A DNA stretch of 64,000 bases, taken from the NCBI RefSeq assembly GCF_016786325.1, contig NZ_JADWYU010000201.1:25044-89043 (forward strand). Direction: 5' to 3'. Shown here piece after piece: positions 27,407 to 36,784 of the stretch. The stretch comes from Frankia nepalensis. GTDB lineage: Bacteria; Actinomycetota; Actinomycetes; Frankiales; Frankiaceae. Position numbers and translations under genes: made by a program. The notes below the pieces were generated by a model. That model saw only the letters and a list, made by a program, of their open reading frames with translations. It searched no databases and was not told the origin of the DNA. Within the stretch, counting starts at the first letter, position 1. Each line of letters starts with the position of its first letter.

Positions 27407-29023
27407 TCAGTGGCGGGCGCCGCTGACCGGTTCCTCGCCGCCCTCGGCCTTCTCCTCGGTGAAGAAGCCGGTGACGGCCTTGCGGGCGCGGGTCGCCACG
27501 CCGGTCTTGCCGTGGCCGTTGCCGTGCTCGCCGGGCGGCGACAGCTCGAACCGGTGTGTCGGCACCACTGGGTGGTCCGGTACGGGGTCCGGCTTGGGCC
27601 GGTGGTCCTCGACGAACTCGCCCGACGGCAGCTGCCGGATGATGCCGGTCTCGATGCCGTGGTGCGCGATCTCGTGGTCCCGGGCGTTGAGCGCGATACA
27701 CAGCTTCTTGGTCACGACATAGGCGATCGGCGGCAGGATGATGATCCCGACTCGGCCCGCCCAGGTCATCGCGTTCAGCGAGATGCTGAACGTCTTCGCG
27801 ATGACGTCGTTGCCACCGGAGATCCACAGCACGACGTAGAAGGTGATCGACATCGCGCCGATGGCGGTGCGGGTCGGCGCCTCTCGCGGCCGCTGCAGCA
27901 GGTTGTGCGACTCGCGGTCCCCGGTGAACTTCGACTCGAGCCACGGGTACAGCGCGAGCAGCGTGAACAGGATGCCGGGCAGGATCACCGTCGGCCAGAA
28001 CACCGCGGCGACGGTATGCCCGAGCCCGCGGAACTCCCAGGGCGGCATCAGGCGGGTCGAGCCGTCCAGGAAGCCGATGTAGAAGTCGGGCTGGGACGCC
28101 GAGCTGACCTTCGACGGGTCGTACGGGCCGAACAGCCAGATCGGGTTGATCTGCGCGAGGCCGCCGAGCAGCGCCAGCATCGCGAAGACCATCATGAAGA
28201 ACCCGCCGGACTTCACGGCGAACACCGGGAACACCCGGTGCCCGACGACGTTGTCCTCGGTCTTGCCCGGGCCCGGGAAGTCGGTGTGCTTCTGGAACCA
28301 GAGGATGCCCATGTGCGCGCCGATGAGGGCCAGCAGGAGGCCGGGTATCAGCAGGATGTGGGCGACGTAGAGCCGGGGTAGGAAGTTCGTGCCCGGCCAC
28401 TCCCCGTTGAAGACGAGGAACGACGCCCAGGTGCCCACCACCGGGATCGATTGCGCGATCGACGAGGCGATCCGCAGACCGGTGCCGGAGAGCAGGTCGT
28501 CCGGCAGCGAGTAGCCCGCGAAGCCCTCGAAGATGCCCATCACCAGCAGACCGACGCCGATCAGCCAGTTGATCTCGCGAGGCTTGCGGTAGGCGCCGGT
28601 GAAGAACACCCGGAACAGGTGGACGATGATCGCCGCGACGAACAGCAGTGCCGCCCAGTGGTGGATCTGGCGGAAGACCAGCCCGGCCCGGGTGTCGAAG
28701 CTGATGTCGAGCGTCGAGGCGTACGCCCGGCTCATCTCCACGCCCTTGAGCGGGACGTACGAGCCGTCGTAGATGATCTCCGTGTTGCTCGGGTCGAAGA
28801 ACAGGGTCAGGTAGATCCCGGTCAGCAACAGGATGACGAAGCTGTAGAGCGCGATCTCACCGATCATGAACGACCAGTGGTCCGGGAAGACCTTGTTCAG
28901 GTTCTCCCGCAGGGACCGCTGAGTGTGGAACCGCTCGTCGACCGCCCGGTTCATCTTGCGGACCGGGCTCGGCCGCTTCGCGAGCTTCGGGGCCGGGGCG
29001 CCTGGCCCGCTCGTCGTCGTCAT
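27407..29023 (-). CDS. qcrB: Cytochrome bc1 complex cytochrome b subunit
   Basis: A 538-residue polytopic membrane protein that binds haems bL and bH and oxidises menaquinol. Landmarks are [19 protein letters not shown] with haem-ligand histidines, [28 protein letters not shown] and PPWEFRGLG, the usual order in actinobacterial QcrB. The charged C-terminal tail of about 120 residues is also an actinobacterial trait. The ATG at 29023 overlaps the qcrA stop by 4 bp (ATGA). The frame is open upstream through qcrA, but that part is only antisense-like noise of qcrA. QcrB joins QcrA and QcrC and docks to the aa3 oxidase. Confidence 0.96.
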   Translation of the reverse strand: MTTTSGPGAPAPKLAKRPSPVRKMNRAVDERFHTQRSLRENLNKVFPDHWSFMIGEIALYSFVILLLTGIYLTLFFDPSNTEIIYDGSYVPLKGVEMSRAYASTLDISFDTRAGLVFRQIHHWAALLFVAAIIVHLFRVFFTGAYRKPREINWLIGVGLLVMGIFEGFAGYSLPDDLLSGTGLRIASSIAQSIPVVGTWASFLVFNGEWPGTNFLPRLYVAHILLIPGLLLALIGAHMGILWFQKHTDFPGPGKTEDNVVGHRVFPVFAVKSGGFFMMVFAMLALLGGLAQINPIWLFGPYDPSKVSSASQPDFYIGFLDGSTRLMPPWEFRGLGHTVAAVFWPTVILPGILFTLLALYPWLESKFTGDRESHNLLQRPREAPTRTAIGAMSITFYVVLWISGGNDVIAKTFSISLNAMTWAGRVGIIILPPIAYVVTKKLCIALNARDHEIAHHGIETGIIRQLPSGEFVEDHRPKPDPVPDHPVVPTHRFELSPPGEHGNGHGKTGVATRARKAVTGFFTEEKAEGGEEPVSGARH

Positions 29024-30150
29024 GAGCGCTCCCAGAACGCGGGCCCGATGGGCTCGGTGTAGTCGCCGTCCCGAGCGATGAGGTAGCCCTCGTCGTCGAC
29101 GCCGAGCGCGAGCTGCGGCAGCGAGCGGCTGGCCGGGCCGAAGATGGCGCGGCAGCCGTCCGGCACGTCGAACACCGACTGGTGGCACGGGCAGAGCAGG
29201 TGGTGGGTCTGCTGCTCGTAGAGGCTGACCGGGCAGCCGGCGTGCGAGCAGATCTTCGAGTAGGCGACCAGGCCGTCGACGTCCCAGCCATCCCGGCCCT
29301 GCCGGGGCTTGTTGATCCCCGGCTCGAGGCGGACCAGGATCGTCGCGCTGTCGGCCTTGGCGTGCAGGTCGAGCAGCGGCTCGAACTCGGTCTCGCCGCT
29401 GGCGTTGGTGATCGGCACCGCGGGGAAGACGGTCTCGATGCCGCCGATGGCGATCTCGCCGAGCTTGACGAAGCGGCCCTCGCCGGTGACCATCCGGGCG
29501 CCCTTCACCCAGTGGGTGTGGTCGAGCTTCTTGCCCGGCTTGGCGTTGGTGAGGTTGAGCAGCGGCACGACGGTCAGGCCGCCGAGCACCGCGCCGGCGC
29601 CGAGCAGGCTGCGGCGCAGCAGCTTGTGCCTGCCGAGGCCCATGTCGTGGAATCCGAGCGCCACCTCCTCCTCGAACACCGCGGTCTCCTCGTCGGTGCT
29701 CTTGAACGAGTGGCGCTCCTGCACGGCCTGCTCGTGCGGCATCAGCCGCTTCGCCCACAGGATCATCCCGATGCCGAGCCCGCCGACGGCGAGGCCGAGC
29801 GCCGTGCCCAGCACCGGGGTGTAGTACGCCTTGTGCTTGTCGCCGACGAAGTTGGCGACGATGAAGCCGAGCGTGCCGATCACCGAGGCGGTGAACCAGA
29901 AGGCGATCAGCCGCTCGGCCCGCCGCTCGGCGCGCCGGTCGACGTCCTCGGCCCGCGGGGCCCGGTGCGCGACCCCGGCGTGCCGCCAGGCGGTGTGCTC
30001 CTCCAGCTGGGTGGAGTCGGTCGGGGCCGGCGGGGTGCCGAGCACCTCCGGACCGCCGCTCCCCCCGTCCGAGCCGCCGCCGGCCGGGCGCTTCACCCGG
30101 TCGAAGACGCTCCCGCCGCCGCCGGCGGGAGTCTCGTCCTGCTCGCTCAT
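29020..30150 (-). CDS. qcrA: Cytochrome bc1 complex Rieske iron-sulfur subunit
   Basis: A 376-residue Rieske protein. The 2Fe-2S ligands are Cys 301 and His 303 (CSHAGC) and Cys 320 and His 323 (CPCH), with Cys 306 and Cys 322 for the disulfide. Three hydrophobic segments (about 81-103, 111-133, 182-199) agree with the three-helix anchor of actinobacterial QcrA, longer than the single helix of mitochondria. Start at ATG 30150, overlapping the qcrC stop by 4 bp; an upstream in-frame GTG-type start (30180) would lie inside qcrC. It transfers electrons from menaquinol to the di-haem QcrC. Confidence 0.96.
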   Translation of the reverse strand: MSEQDETPAGGGGSVFDRVKRPAGGGSDGGSGGPEVLGTPPAPTDSTQLEEHTAWRHAGVAHRAPRAEDVDRRAERRAERLIAFWFTASVIGTLGFIVANFVGDKHKAYYTPVLGTALGLAVGGLGIGMILWAKRLMPHEQAVQERHSFKSTDEETAVFEEEVALGFHDMGLGRHKLLRRSLLGAGAVLGGLTVVPLLNLTNAKPGKKLDHTHWVKGARMVTGEGRFVKLGEIAIGGIETVFPAVPITNASGETEFEPLLDLHAKADSATILVRLEPGINKPRQGRDGWDVDGLVAYSKICSHAGCPVSLYEQQTHHLLCPCHQSVFDVPDGCRAIFGPASRSLPQLALGVDDEGYLIARDGDYTEPIGPAFWERS

Positions 30151-31073
30151 ACCTTCTGCCTCGCTCCGATCCACAGGCACACGCCGAGCAGGCCGCCGAT
30201 GCCGACGAGCCAGGCGAGCAGGCCCTCGGGCACGGGGCCGTAGGAGCCCAGCTTGTGACCACCGGGGCTCGGGGTGTCGCGCATGTGCAGGATGTACGCC
30301 GCGACCGCCGTGGCGCCCTCTTCGTCGATCTGGCTCTCGGCGAACACCGGCATCGACTCGGGGCCGACGCGCATGGCCTCGACGATCTGCTCCGGCGTGG
30401 CGTTGGTCAGCGCCGGGGCGTACTTGCCGTAGGTCAGCGGAGCGCCCTCACCCGCGGCCTGGTGGCACTGCGCGCAGTTCGCGCGGTACAGCTCGCCGCC
30501 GAACATCAGGTCGGCGTCGGCGAGCGCCTCCTCGCTGACTTCCGGCTTCTCGATGCCGCCGCCGAGGGTCTGGATGTAGGCGGCGATCTGGTCGATCTGC
30601 ACCTGGGAGTAGCTCGGCTCCTTGCGCTCCGCCTGGGCGCCCGGCTTGGCGAGCGGCATGCGCCCGGTCGACATCTGGAAGTCGACCGCGGCCTCGCCGA
30701 CGCCGATCAGGCTCGGGCCGGAGACCGTGCCGGCCGCGTTGAGGCCGTGGCACGTCGAGCAGCCCTGCAGGTAGAGCGCGCGGCCCTCCCGGACCGCCGC
30801 GCTGTCGGCCGCGCTGTCCTGGGCGCTGCCGCTCGGCGCGAGCACCGTCCACAGCACGCCCGTGGCCATGAGGGCGAGCGACAGGACGAGCGTGGACGAG
30901 CGGCGCCGCCGGCGCGCGCTGGCCGGGCGGGACCTGCGCGCGGTCGCGGAGACCAGCCGCCCGCGTACGCTCGCGGGCCGCGCCACGGCCGGCTCGGCGG
31001 CCGGGTCGGCCGCCTCCGGGGCGTCGGGGGACGCGGTCATGTCGGAGTCCGTCGATGCAGTCATGTCGCTCAC
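30147..31073 (-). CDS. qcrC: Cytochrome bc1 complex di-haem cytochrome c subunit
   Basis: 308 residues with two haem-c sites, CSTCH (105-109) and CAQCH (200-204), a hydrophobic N-terminal signal/anchor (about 60-79) and a C-terminal membrane helix (about 285-305). Two haem c domains in one subunit replace a soluble cytochrome c and wire bc1 directly to the aa3 oxidase in actinobacteria. The GTG start (VSDMTAS) overlaps the ctaE stop as GTGA. ATGs at 31064 and 31040 are alternatives within the first 12 residues. The first 60 residues are an unusually long Ala/Pro/Arg-rich cytoplasmic lead. Confidence 0.95.
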   Translation of the reverse strand: MSDMTASTDSDMTASPDAPEAADPAAEPAVARPASVRGRLVSATARRSRPASARRRRRSSTLVLSLALMATGVLWTVLAPSGSAQDSAADSAAVREGRALYLQGCSTCHGLNAAGTVSGPSLIGVGEAAVDFQMSTGRMPLAKPGAQAERKEPSYSQVQIDQIAAYIQTLGGGIEKPEVSEEALADADLMFGGELYRANCAQCHQAAGEGAPLTYGKYAPALTNATPEQIVEAMRVGPESMPVFAESQIDEEGATAVAAYILHMRDTPSPGGHKLGSYGPVPEGLLAWLVGIGGLLGVCLWIGARQKV

Positions 31074-31708
31074 TGGAGGAGGTAGATGGTCGCGAACAGG
31101 GCGATCCAGACGACGTCGACGAAGTGCCAGTAGTACGACACGACGATCGCCGACGTGGCCTTCTCCGGCGTGTACCGCCCGTAGGTCGACCTGGCCAGGA
31201 CCATGATGAAGGCGATCAGACCACCGATCACGTGCAGTCCGTGGAAGCCGCTGGTCAGGTAGTACACCGAGCCATAGGCGTGCGAGTTGAGGCCGAACTC
31301 GTTCTCGGCGAAGAACTCCCACGCCTGGCCACCGATGAAGATCGCACCCATGATCAGCGAGATCGTGTACCAGCGGCGCAGGCCGAACACGTCGCCCCGC
31401 TCCGCGGCGAACACGCCGAGCTGGCAGGTCACACTGGACAGCACCAGGATGATCGTGAAGACCAGCGCGTAGGCGACATGCAGGTGCACCGGACCGATCT
31501 CGGAACCTGCGGGGTCACCGGTCGTGGGCGGCCAGTTGCCGCTGTTGACCGAACGGATCGTGTAGAACATCGCGAACAGCGCCGCGAAGAACATCAGCTC
31601 CGACGACAGCCACACCACGGTGCCAACCGAGACCATCGACGGGCGGTTAGCCAAGGGGTGTGGCGGCGGAGCCTTCTCGAGAACGGGTGCCGTGGCCACG
31701 CCGGTCAT
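31070..31708 (-). CDS. ctaE: Cytochrome c oxidase subunit III
   Basis: A 212-residue five-helix membrane protein. Landmarks are [39 protein letters not shown] and [11 protein letters not shown] with the conserved His/Glu residues of subunit III. Start at ATG 31708, giving an N-terminus like mycobacterial CtaE; the frame is open to 31819 without similarity. First gene of the ctaE-qcrC-qcrA-qcrB operon in which every junction is a 4-bp overlap, enforcing equal synthesis of oxidase subunit III and the bc1 subunits. Confidence 0.95.
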   Translation of the reverse strand: MTGVATAPVLEKAPPPHPLANRPSMVSVGTVVWLSSELMFFAALFAMFYTIRSVNSGNWPPTTGDPAGSEIGPVHLHVAYALVFTIILVLSSVTCQLGVFAAERGDVFGLRRWYTISLIMGAIFIGGQAWEFFAENEFGLNSHAYGSVYYLTSGFHGLHVIGGLIAFIMVLARSTYGRYTPEKATSAIVVSYYWHFVDVVWIALFATIYLLQ

Positions 31709-32168
31709 TCTGGCACGCGCCCGCGCAAGCGCCACCGAAGGTTCGACGTTCGGTAGGACTACGACCGGTCGAGGACCGGTCGACCCACCTCCTACAGCCC
31801 GTAGAAGACCCCCGGACACCCGCCGAACGCCCCTTGACAGCCCACCACGCCCACATGGCGACCATCACCTCAGCACCACCGCGACGCCGACACAAACCTG
31901 AGAACCCCTGGTCAGCAGGGGTTTCCGCGCCGCCACGCCAGTCGCGCCCGAACAGGAGCAACCACCCGGCCACCGTCCGCGCCCGCCGCGCACCGATGTG
32001 CCAAGACTCACGACCCGCGGCGGCCGGGACAGACGGCGGCCGGGCCGTCACCGACACGGCGGCGGTGGCGACCGGCCGGCCGGTTCTCGCGGTGGAGCCA
32101 CCCACGAGGCGCGTGGCCGCCGGCCAGGGCGATTCGGTCAGGCGGGCACGCGGTCAGCCGCGCGGCGG
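31709..32168. promoter_or_regulatory. ctaE leader region
   Basis: 460 bp without a gene. It holds two GACCGGTC palindromes in tandem (31763-31770 and 31774-31781), 55-75 bp before the ctaE start, and the hairpin at 31903-31923. No convincing -35/-10 pair was identified. Confidence 0.35.
31903..31923 (-). terminator. Hairpin downstream of the DUF3501 gene
   Basis: AACCCCTG and its complement CAGGGGTT separated by GTCAG, an 8-bp perfect stem with T-rich flank. Placed to end transcripts of the minus-strand DUF3501 gene before they enter ctaE. Confidence 0.5.
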
Positions 32169-32765
32169 TCAGGCGCGCAGCGTGAGGTCGGCGATGAGGC
32201 TTCGCCGGGTGCCGCCCTCGATGGGGGTGGAGTCGCTGTAGGCCTCGTGGTCGACGGCGAGCTCGACGGGCACCGCCGGGTCACGGAACTTGTCGCGCTG
32301 CTCGTCGGTGAGCGGGAAGCGGAACATGTGCACCGACACGGTCTCGCTCGGCACGTTCGGGTCTTCGTCGATGCCCCGGATCTCCTCGGCGGGCACGACC
32401 TCGCCGTCGATCTCCAGCGAGATGGCGTCGTGCAGCCCGGCCAGCTTGACCAGCTCCTCGCGGACCGACTCGGAGGACTTCAGCTCGATGAACATCGTGG
32501 CCGTCAGGGCATGACTGGAGGGCATCAGCCGGCCGTACACCGCGACCTCGTGCGCGACCTCGGCCGGGTCGGTGAGCCGCTCGGTGTAGACCATTTCCTG
32601 CACCTGGTAGCGCAGCGTCTGGGCGTTCTCGAACTCGAAGACGAGAATGTCGCCGACGCGAACCCGCCGCTCGGCGCGTACCGGGATCATGTGCTTACGG
32701 GCCTGGGCCCGGGTGGCCGCGTACGCCTCGTGGTCGGTGGTGATGTCCTGGACGGTCAGCGTCAT
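32169..32765 (-). CDS. DUF3501 family protein
   Basis: A 198-residue soluble protein starting [19 protein letters not shown], with [24 protein letters not shown] (shown in part) and [12 protein letters not shown], the pattern of DUF3501. AGGGGG lies 6 bp before the ATG. DUF3501 genes usually travel with a rubrerythrin gene, often also with an Fe-S oxidoreductase, and here the next gene upstream on the same strand is a rubrerythrin, though 556 bp away. Biochemical function is not known; a link to peroxide or iron stress is inferred from company. Confidence 0.88.
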   Translation of the reverse strand: MTLTVQDITTDHEAYAATRAQARKHMIPVRAERRVRVGDILVFEFENAQTLRYQVQEMVYTERLTDPAEVAHEVAVYGRLMPSSHALTATMFIELKSSESVREELVKLAGLHDAISLEIDGEVVPAEEIRGIDEDPNVPSETVSVHMFRFPLTDEQRDKFRDPAVPVELAVDHEAYSDSTPIEGGTRRSLIADLTLRA

Positions 32766-33321
32766 CGGTAACCCCCTGGTGGTCAGGGGCCCGCGTGAGG
32801 GCGGATGTCGCCGCGCCTCCCGAGGCCACAGCTGGGATGCCCGCCGCTGGTCTGGCCACCCTGCGTGGCCGGCGCCGGCCCGCGGCGTATTCGGTGAGTC
32901 TCTTCCATCCTCCCCGGGGGCAGGACCCGGGATCCGCCCGCCCGGGTGAGGCCTCGGCGTTCGGGAGGGTTCGTCGCGCGGGGCCCACGGCCCCGGACCG
33001 TGACTGTCCGGCCGCGCCGGCCGGGTCCGGCCGCGCCGGCCGGACGAGCGGACCGGCGCACAGGCGTCGGGGCGGGGGCCCGGCCCCGGCCGACCCCCCC
33101 CCCCCCGGGGCCCCGCCCCCCCGGGGGGGCCCGCCGGCGCGGGCGGGACGTGGGGCCCGGCGCACCGGCGGGGGGCCGGGGCCCGGGCCGGCGAGAACCG
33201 CCGAGCCCGGGTACCCCGGCCCAGATGTTGCTCCCTGCCGCCGCCCGCTACCAGGTCACGCCCCTGGGCGTGCGGCGGCGGCACCGACGGCGGCCTCGAA
33301 CGACGACGTCGTCCGATGTTC
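32766..33321. other. GC-extreme spacer between rubrerythrin and DUF3501 genes
   Basis: 556 bp with no supportable gene. Very GC-rich, with a run of 13 C (33094-33106) and a perfect CCCCCCC/GGGGGGG palindrome at 33116-33129. This may act as a terminator after the rubrerythrin gene. The homopolymers also make it a place for sequencing errors. Confidence 0.5.
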
Positions 33322-33756
33322 TTAGGCGTTCTCCTCGGCCAGGACGGCGTCGAGGGCCTTCTGGAAACGACCGGCGTGGGTCTTCTCGGCCCGGGCCAGC
33401 GTCGCGAACCAGTCGGCGATCTCCTCGAAGCCCTCCTCGCGGGCCTCCTTGGCGAAGCCCGGGTACATCGCGGTGAACTCGTAGGTCTCACCGGCGACGG
33501 CGGAGGCCAGGTTCTTCGGGGTGTCGCCGACCGGCTGGTCGGTCGCCGGGTCGCCGACCTCGGCCAGGAAGTCCATGTGGCCGAACGCGTGCCCGGTCTC
33601 GCCCTCCGCGGTGTCGCGGAACAGCGAGGCGGCGTCGGTCAGGCCCTCGATGTCGGCGCGACGCGCGAAGTACAGGTAACGGCGGTTGGCCTGGCTCTCG
33701 CCAGCGAACGCCTCCTTGAGGTTCGCGTGCGTCTTGGTGCCTTCGAGCTTCGGCAT
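33322..33756 (-). CDS. Rubrerythrin (ferritin-like di-iron peroxide reductase)
   Basis: 144 residues, all one ferritin-like four-helix bundle. Iron ligands are seen in [45 protein letters not shown] (shown in part) and [11 protein letters not shown], the E/E-x-x-H set of rubrerythrins. The C-terminal rubredoxin domain of classical rubrerythrin is absent, as in many actinobacterial forms, so it needs an external electron donor. AAGGAG stands 7 bp before the ATG. It reduces hydrogen peroxide in the cytoplasm. It lies 66 bp after the Fur-family gene, probably in one operon with it. Confidence 0.93.
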   Translation of the reverse strand: MPKLEGTKTHANLKEAFAGESQANRRYLYFARRADIEGLTDAASLFRDTAEGETGHAFGHMDFLAEVGDPATDQPVGDTPKNLASAVAGETYEFTAMYPGFAKEAREEGFEEIADWFATLARAEKTHAGRFQKALDAVLAEENA

Positions 33757-33822
33757 GCGTACTCCTTCATCGGGTTGAGGTGCGTTCGTCGGCGCCCTCG
33801 GCCCAGCGCGTCCGCGCGGGTC

Positions 33823-34323
33823 TCAGGTGTCCTCGGGCGCACCAGGGTCCGTACCAGCCATGTCGGCTGGAGGGACGCGAGCCACGCGAGGCTTCGTCAT
33901 CGCCGCGCGGCCCGCTTGGCCGGTCGTCGCCGCGCAGTCCGGGCACAGGCCGCGGAACTGCAGGTCGTAGCCGGTGATGGAGAAGCCCGAGTTCCGAGCG
34001 ATCTCCGCCACCATCCCCGCGGGGATGGGGTGGTCGATGTCGACCGCGCGCCCGCACCGCTCACAGACCGCGTGGTCATGGCGGTCGATGTTGGCGTCGT
34101 AGCGGGCGGCGGACCCGCCGCCCAGGTTGAGCTCCAGGGCGTGGCCGGTGGCGACCAGCAGGGCGAGCGACCGGTAGACGGTCGCGCTGCCGATGCCGGG
34201 CGACACCGCGCGCACACGCTCGTAGACCTCGGCCGCGGTCGGGTGGTCGTGCGCCGACCGCAGCACCGCCAGCACGGCGGCGCGTTGCGGAGTCAGCCGA
34301 AGATCGGACTGCTGTTCCGGCAC
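33823..34323 (-). CDS. Fur-family metalloregulator (PerR-like)
   Basis: A 166-residue repressor. Winged helix LRLTPQRAAVLAVL to SATVYRSLALLV, then the dimer and metal domain with RYDANIDRHDHAVCERCG (first CxxC) and GLCPDCA (second CxxC), the structural zinc site. The DRHDHAVCE segment resembles B. subtilis PerR, and the neighbouring rubrerythrin supports a peroxide-sensing role; a Zur or iron-Fur role is not excluded. GTG start with AAGGAGG 8 bp before it. The tail after the second CxxC (about 35 residues) is longer than usual. A 19-bp dyad 76 bp upstream (34399-34417) is probably its own operator. Confidence 0.88.
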   Translation of the reverse strand: MPEQQSDLRLTPQRAAVLAVLRSAHDHPTAAEVYERVRAVSPGIGSATVYRSLALLVATGHALELNLGGGSAARYDANIDRHDHAVCERCGRAVDIDHPIPAGMVAEIARNSGFSITGYDLQFRGLCPDCAATTGQAGRAAMTKPRVARVPPADMAGTDPGAPEDT

Positions 34324-34751
34324 GCGTCACCTCCTTCGGCGCCATGGCGAGCGGTCGGGTCCCCACAGGGGCGCCCCACCGGACTCATCCTAGTACAGAC
34401 TGAGAACGATTCTCAGTATCGCTTCCGCAACATGCATGTGACAAGGATGTTGATCGGAAGGATGATGGTGACCGGTGAGAAGAACGGCGTCGCCCGCGTC
34501 GCGACGGGGCCGACGGCCGGGCTGGGCAGACCGTACCGCGCCTGGTCCGATACCCTCGCACCGGATTCACCGTCGTCGTGGCGCTCGCGACGCCGCCCTG
34601 GGCCCGCGCGCGAGACCGACCGATCCGGGCCTGCCAGGCCGGACCCTCCGGTCGGCGGGGCCGGCCGGAGGGCCGTCGCCTGGTCATGGCGCGCGGGCGC
34701 GTCCCCGCCGCCCACCGCGGCGGTACCTCGGAGCGAAAGGAAGCCCAGGGC
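34324..34751. promoter_or_regulatory. Divergent region between the Fur-family gene and the receiver-like gene
   Basis: 428 bp without a gene. Apart from the 19-bp dyad it holds an AT-richer stretch at 34384-34480, likely the minus-strand promoter area. The right half is GC-rich; a GATACCCT at about 34550 is a weak -10 candidate for the plus strand. AAGGAAG before 34752 is the ribosome site of the next gene. Confidence 0.4.
34399..34417. promoter_or_regulatory. Fur/PerR/Zur-type operator
   Basis: ACTGAGAACGATTCTCAGT: two perfect 8-bp inverted arms around CGA. It has the TGAnAAnnATTnTCA layout of Fur-family boxes and lies 76-94 bp before the start of the Fur-family gene, with an AT-rich patch around it. 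Likely autoregulatory, and by extension controlling rubrerythrin. Confidence 0.75.
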
Positions 34752-35189
34752 ATGAGCACCGTCCTGGTGTATGCAGACCGGGCTGACATACGCGAGCGCG
34801 TCAAGGCGGCCATCGGCAACCTTCCCGACCCTCGGCTCGATGAGCTGGAGCTCGTCGACGTGACCGACGGCCGCGAGCTCGTGACCGCCGTCGACAAGGG
34901 CGAGGCCGACCTGGTCGTCCTCGACGCCGAGGCGACTCCCGAGGGCGGGATGGGCCTGTCCCGCCAGCTCAAGAACGAGATCGCCGACTGCCCGCCGACC
35001 GTCCTGCTCGTCGCGCGTCGGGACGACCGGTGGCTCGCCACCTGGTCGCTCGCGGACGCGGTGGTGACCCACCCGGTCGACCCGGACGAGCTGACGGAGG
35101 CCGTCGTCGGCCTGCTGCTGGCGAGGGCCTCCGGCGCGCCCGTCCGCCGCCCGGTCACCTACGCCGCGCACGGCCCCACGACGCGATGA
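34752..35189 (+). CDS. Atypical response-regulator receiver-like protein
   Basis: 145 residues with the alternating pattern of a receiver (CheY) domain: VLVYADRADIRERVKAAI, LVVLDAEATPEGGMGLS with Asp 58 in the phosphorylation position, PPTVLLVARRDD and VVTHPVDPDELTEAV. The usual acidic pair is only partly kept (Asp 9, Asp 12) and the conserved Lys before Pro is His (THP), so normal phosphorelay is doubtful. No output domain. AAGGAAG precedes the ATG. Its TGA overlaps the trpD ATG (ATGA), so the two proteins are made together. Such stand-alone receivers next to trpD occur in other actinomycetes, as I recall; function unknown. Confidence 0.82.
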   Translation: MSTVLVYADRADIRERVKAAIGNLPDPRLDELELVDVTDGRELVTAVDKGEADLVVLDAEATPEGGMGLSRQLKNEIADCPPTVLLVARRDDRWLATWSLADAVVTHPVDPDELTEAVVGLLLARASGAPVRRPVTYAAHGPTTR

Positions 35190-36253
35190 GCGGCCCGGCC
35201 GGGCACACCTGGTCCGACCTGCTGGTCACGCTGCTGGCCGGCGAGGCGCTCGCCGCCGAGGCGACCAGCTGGGCGATGAACGAGATCATGTCCGGCATGG
35301 CCACCAACGCCCAGATCGCCGCGTTCGTCACGGCGCTGCGCGCGAAGGGCGAGACACCGGCCGAGATCGGCGGCCTGGTCGCGGCGATGCTCGACTTCGC
35401 CCTGCCGGTGCGCGCCGACGCCGAACTGCTCGCCGCGGCCGTCGACACCTGCGGCACCGGCGGCGACCGGTCGCACACCGTGAACCTCTCGACGATGGCG
35501 GCGGTCGCCGTCGCGGCGCTCGGCGTCCCGGTCGTCAAGCACGGGAACCGGGCGTCGTCCTCGTCCTGCGGCTCCGCGGACCTGCTGGAGGAGCTGGGCG
35601 TCGTCATCGACCTGCCGCCGGACGGCGTCGCGGCGACCCTGGCCGAGGCCGGGATCGCGTTCTGCTTCGCGCGCTCGTTCCACCCAGCGATGCGCCACGT
35701 CGCGGCGGTCCGCTCCGAGCTCGCCGTGCCGACGGTGTTCAACATCCTCGGCCCGCTGGCCAACCCGGCCCGGCCCGGCGCCCAGTCCATCGGGGTCGCC
35801 GACGCCCGGCTCGCGCCGGTGATCGCCCAGGTGCTCGTCGACCGGGGCACCCGGGCGCTGGTCTTCCGCGGCGACGACGGCCTGGACGAGCTGAGCCCGT
35901 CGGCACCGTCGACGATCTGGGTCGCCGCCGAGGGGACGCTGCGCACCGAGCGCTTCGACCCGCGGGACGTGGGCATCGACGTGGCGGACAGGCAGGCGTT
36001 GCGCGGCGCCGACGCCCGCTTCAACGCCGGGGTCGCCCGCGCGGTGTTCGCGGGCAAGCCGGGCCCGGTGCGCGACGCCGTGCTGCTCGCCGCCGCCGCC
36101 GCGCTCGTCGCCGCCGAGGGCCCCACCGCGGCGCCGGTCACCGAGCAGATCAGGGCCCAGCTGGAGCGTGTCGCCACCGCCCTAGACTCGGGCGCCGCCG
36201 CGGCCCTCCTCGACCGCTGGGTCACCTCGAGCCGCGCCGCCGCGGCCTCCTGA
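35186..36253 (+). CDS. trpD: Anthranilate phosphoribosyltransferase
   Basis: A 355-residue enzyme for the second step of tryptophan synthesis, joining anthranilate and PRPP. The PRPP loop is DTCGTGGDRSHTVNLST; KHGNRASSSSCGSADLLEEL is the anthranilate/PRPP region; NILGPLANPARP and FRGDDGLDE (metal site) follow in the expected order. Start at ATG 35186 overlaps the receiver-like gene by 4 bp. No other trp gene lies in the window, so trpD is detached from the pathway operon, as in mycobacteria. The Ala-rich C-terminal tail of about 10 residues is not conserved. Confidence 0.95.
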   Translation: MSGPAGHTWSDLLVTLLAGEALAAEATSWAMNEIMSGMATNAQIAAFVTALRAKGETPAEIGGLVAAMLDFALPVRADAELLAAAVDTCGTGGDRSHTVNLSTMAAVAVAALGVPVVKHGNRASSSSCGSADLLEELGVVIDLPPDGVAATLAEAGIAFCFARSFHPAMRHVAAVRSELAVPTVFNILGPLANPARPGAQSIGVADARLAPVIAQVLVDRGTRALVFRGDDGLDELSPSAPSTIWVAAEGTLRTERFDPRDVGIDVADRQALRGADARFNAGVARAVFAGKPGPVRDAVLLAAAAALVAAEGPTAAPVTEQIRAQLERVATALDSGAAAALLDRWVTSSRAAAAS

Positions 36254-36361
36254 CGCCTCCCGTAGGCGCGCCTTCCGTCGGCGCCTGGTCGAAAAGCGCC
36301 GCTCTCGACGCCGTCGGGTACCGGGCGCGGCACGCGCCTGGCTCGCTAATACGCTCGTGTC

Positions 36362-36754
36362 GTGATCGATGAAGAAGATCAGTTCATCTACCTGCCCGAA
36401 CGGGACGGGGAGCCGGATCCCGGCGAGGTCGTCTGGGCATGGGTGCCCTACGAGGACGACCCGCGCCAGGGCAAGGACCGGCCGGTGCTGCTGATCGGGA
36501 CTCGCGGCGACCGCTACCTCGGGCTGATGCTCACCAGCAAGGACCATGACCGGGACGCCGCGCAGGAGGCGCGTTACGGCCGCCACTGGATGGACATCGG
36601 CACCGGCGGCTGGGACCGCGAGCGCCGGCCGAGCGAGGTCCGGCTCGACCGGCTGCTGGTGCTCGATCCCGAGGGGGTGCGCCGGGAGGGCGCCGCGCTG
36701 CGCGAGGGCATCTTCGACCGGGTGGTGGCGGCCGCCCAGCCCTTCATGGACTGA
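36362..36754 (+). CDS. PemK/MazF-like protein
   Basis: 130 residues with the SH3-like barrel pattern of the PemK/MazF family: PGEVVWAWVPYEDDPRQGKDRPVLLIG, here seen from residue 19 on (shown in part), then LGLMLTSKDHDRD and VRLDRLLVL. An acidic 18-residue lead precedes it. No antitoxin gene is next to it: 108 bp separate it from trpD and the next gene is convergent ctaF. It is therefore more likely one of the stand-alone actinobacterial PemK-like proteins than half of an active toxin-antitoxin pair. GTG start. Confidence 0.78.
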   Translation: MIDEEDQFIYLPERDGEPDPGEVVWAWVPYEDDPRQGKDRPVLLIGTRGDRYLGLMLTSKDHDRDAAQEARYGRHWMDIGTGGWDRERRPSEVRLDRLLVLDPEGVRREGAALREGIFDRVVAAAQPFMD

Positions 36755-36784
36755 CCGGGCGGACCAGGCGCCGAGAGCGTCGAA

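Noticed and set aside
29024..30262. N-terminal extension of qcrB through qcrA
   Set aside because: Similarity to QcrB starts only at 29023, where a coupled ATGA start exists; the upstream part overlaps the Rieske gene in another frame.
31709..32168. tRNA gene in the ctaE leader
   Set aside because: Checked by eye for a cloverleaf with TTCGA/CCA context; a single GGTTCGAC-like string occurs but no acceptor or anticodon arms.
36362..36754. Complete MazEF/PemIK toxin-antitoxin pair
   Set aside because: No antitoxin-sized gene lies next to the PemK-like gene on either side.
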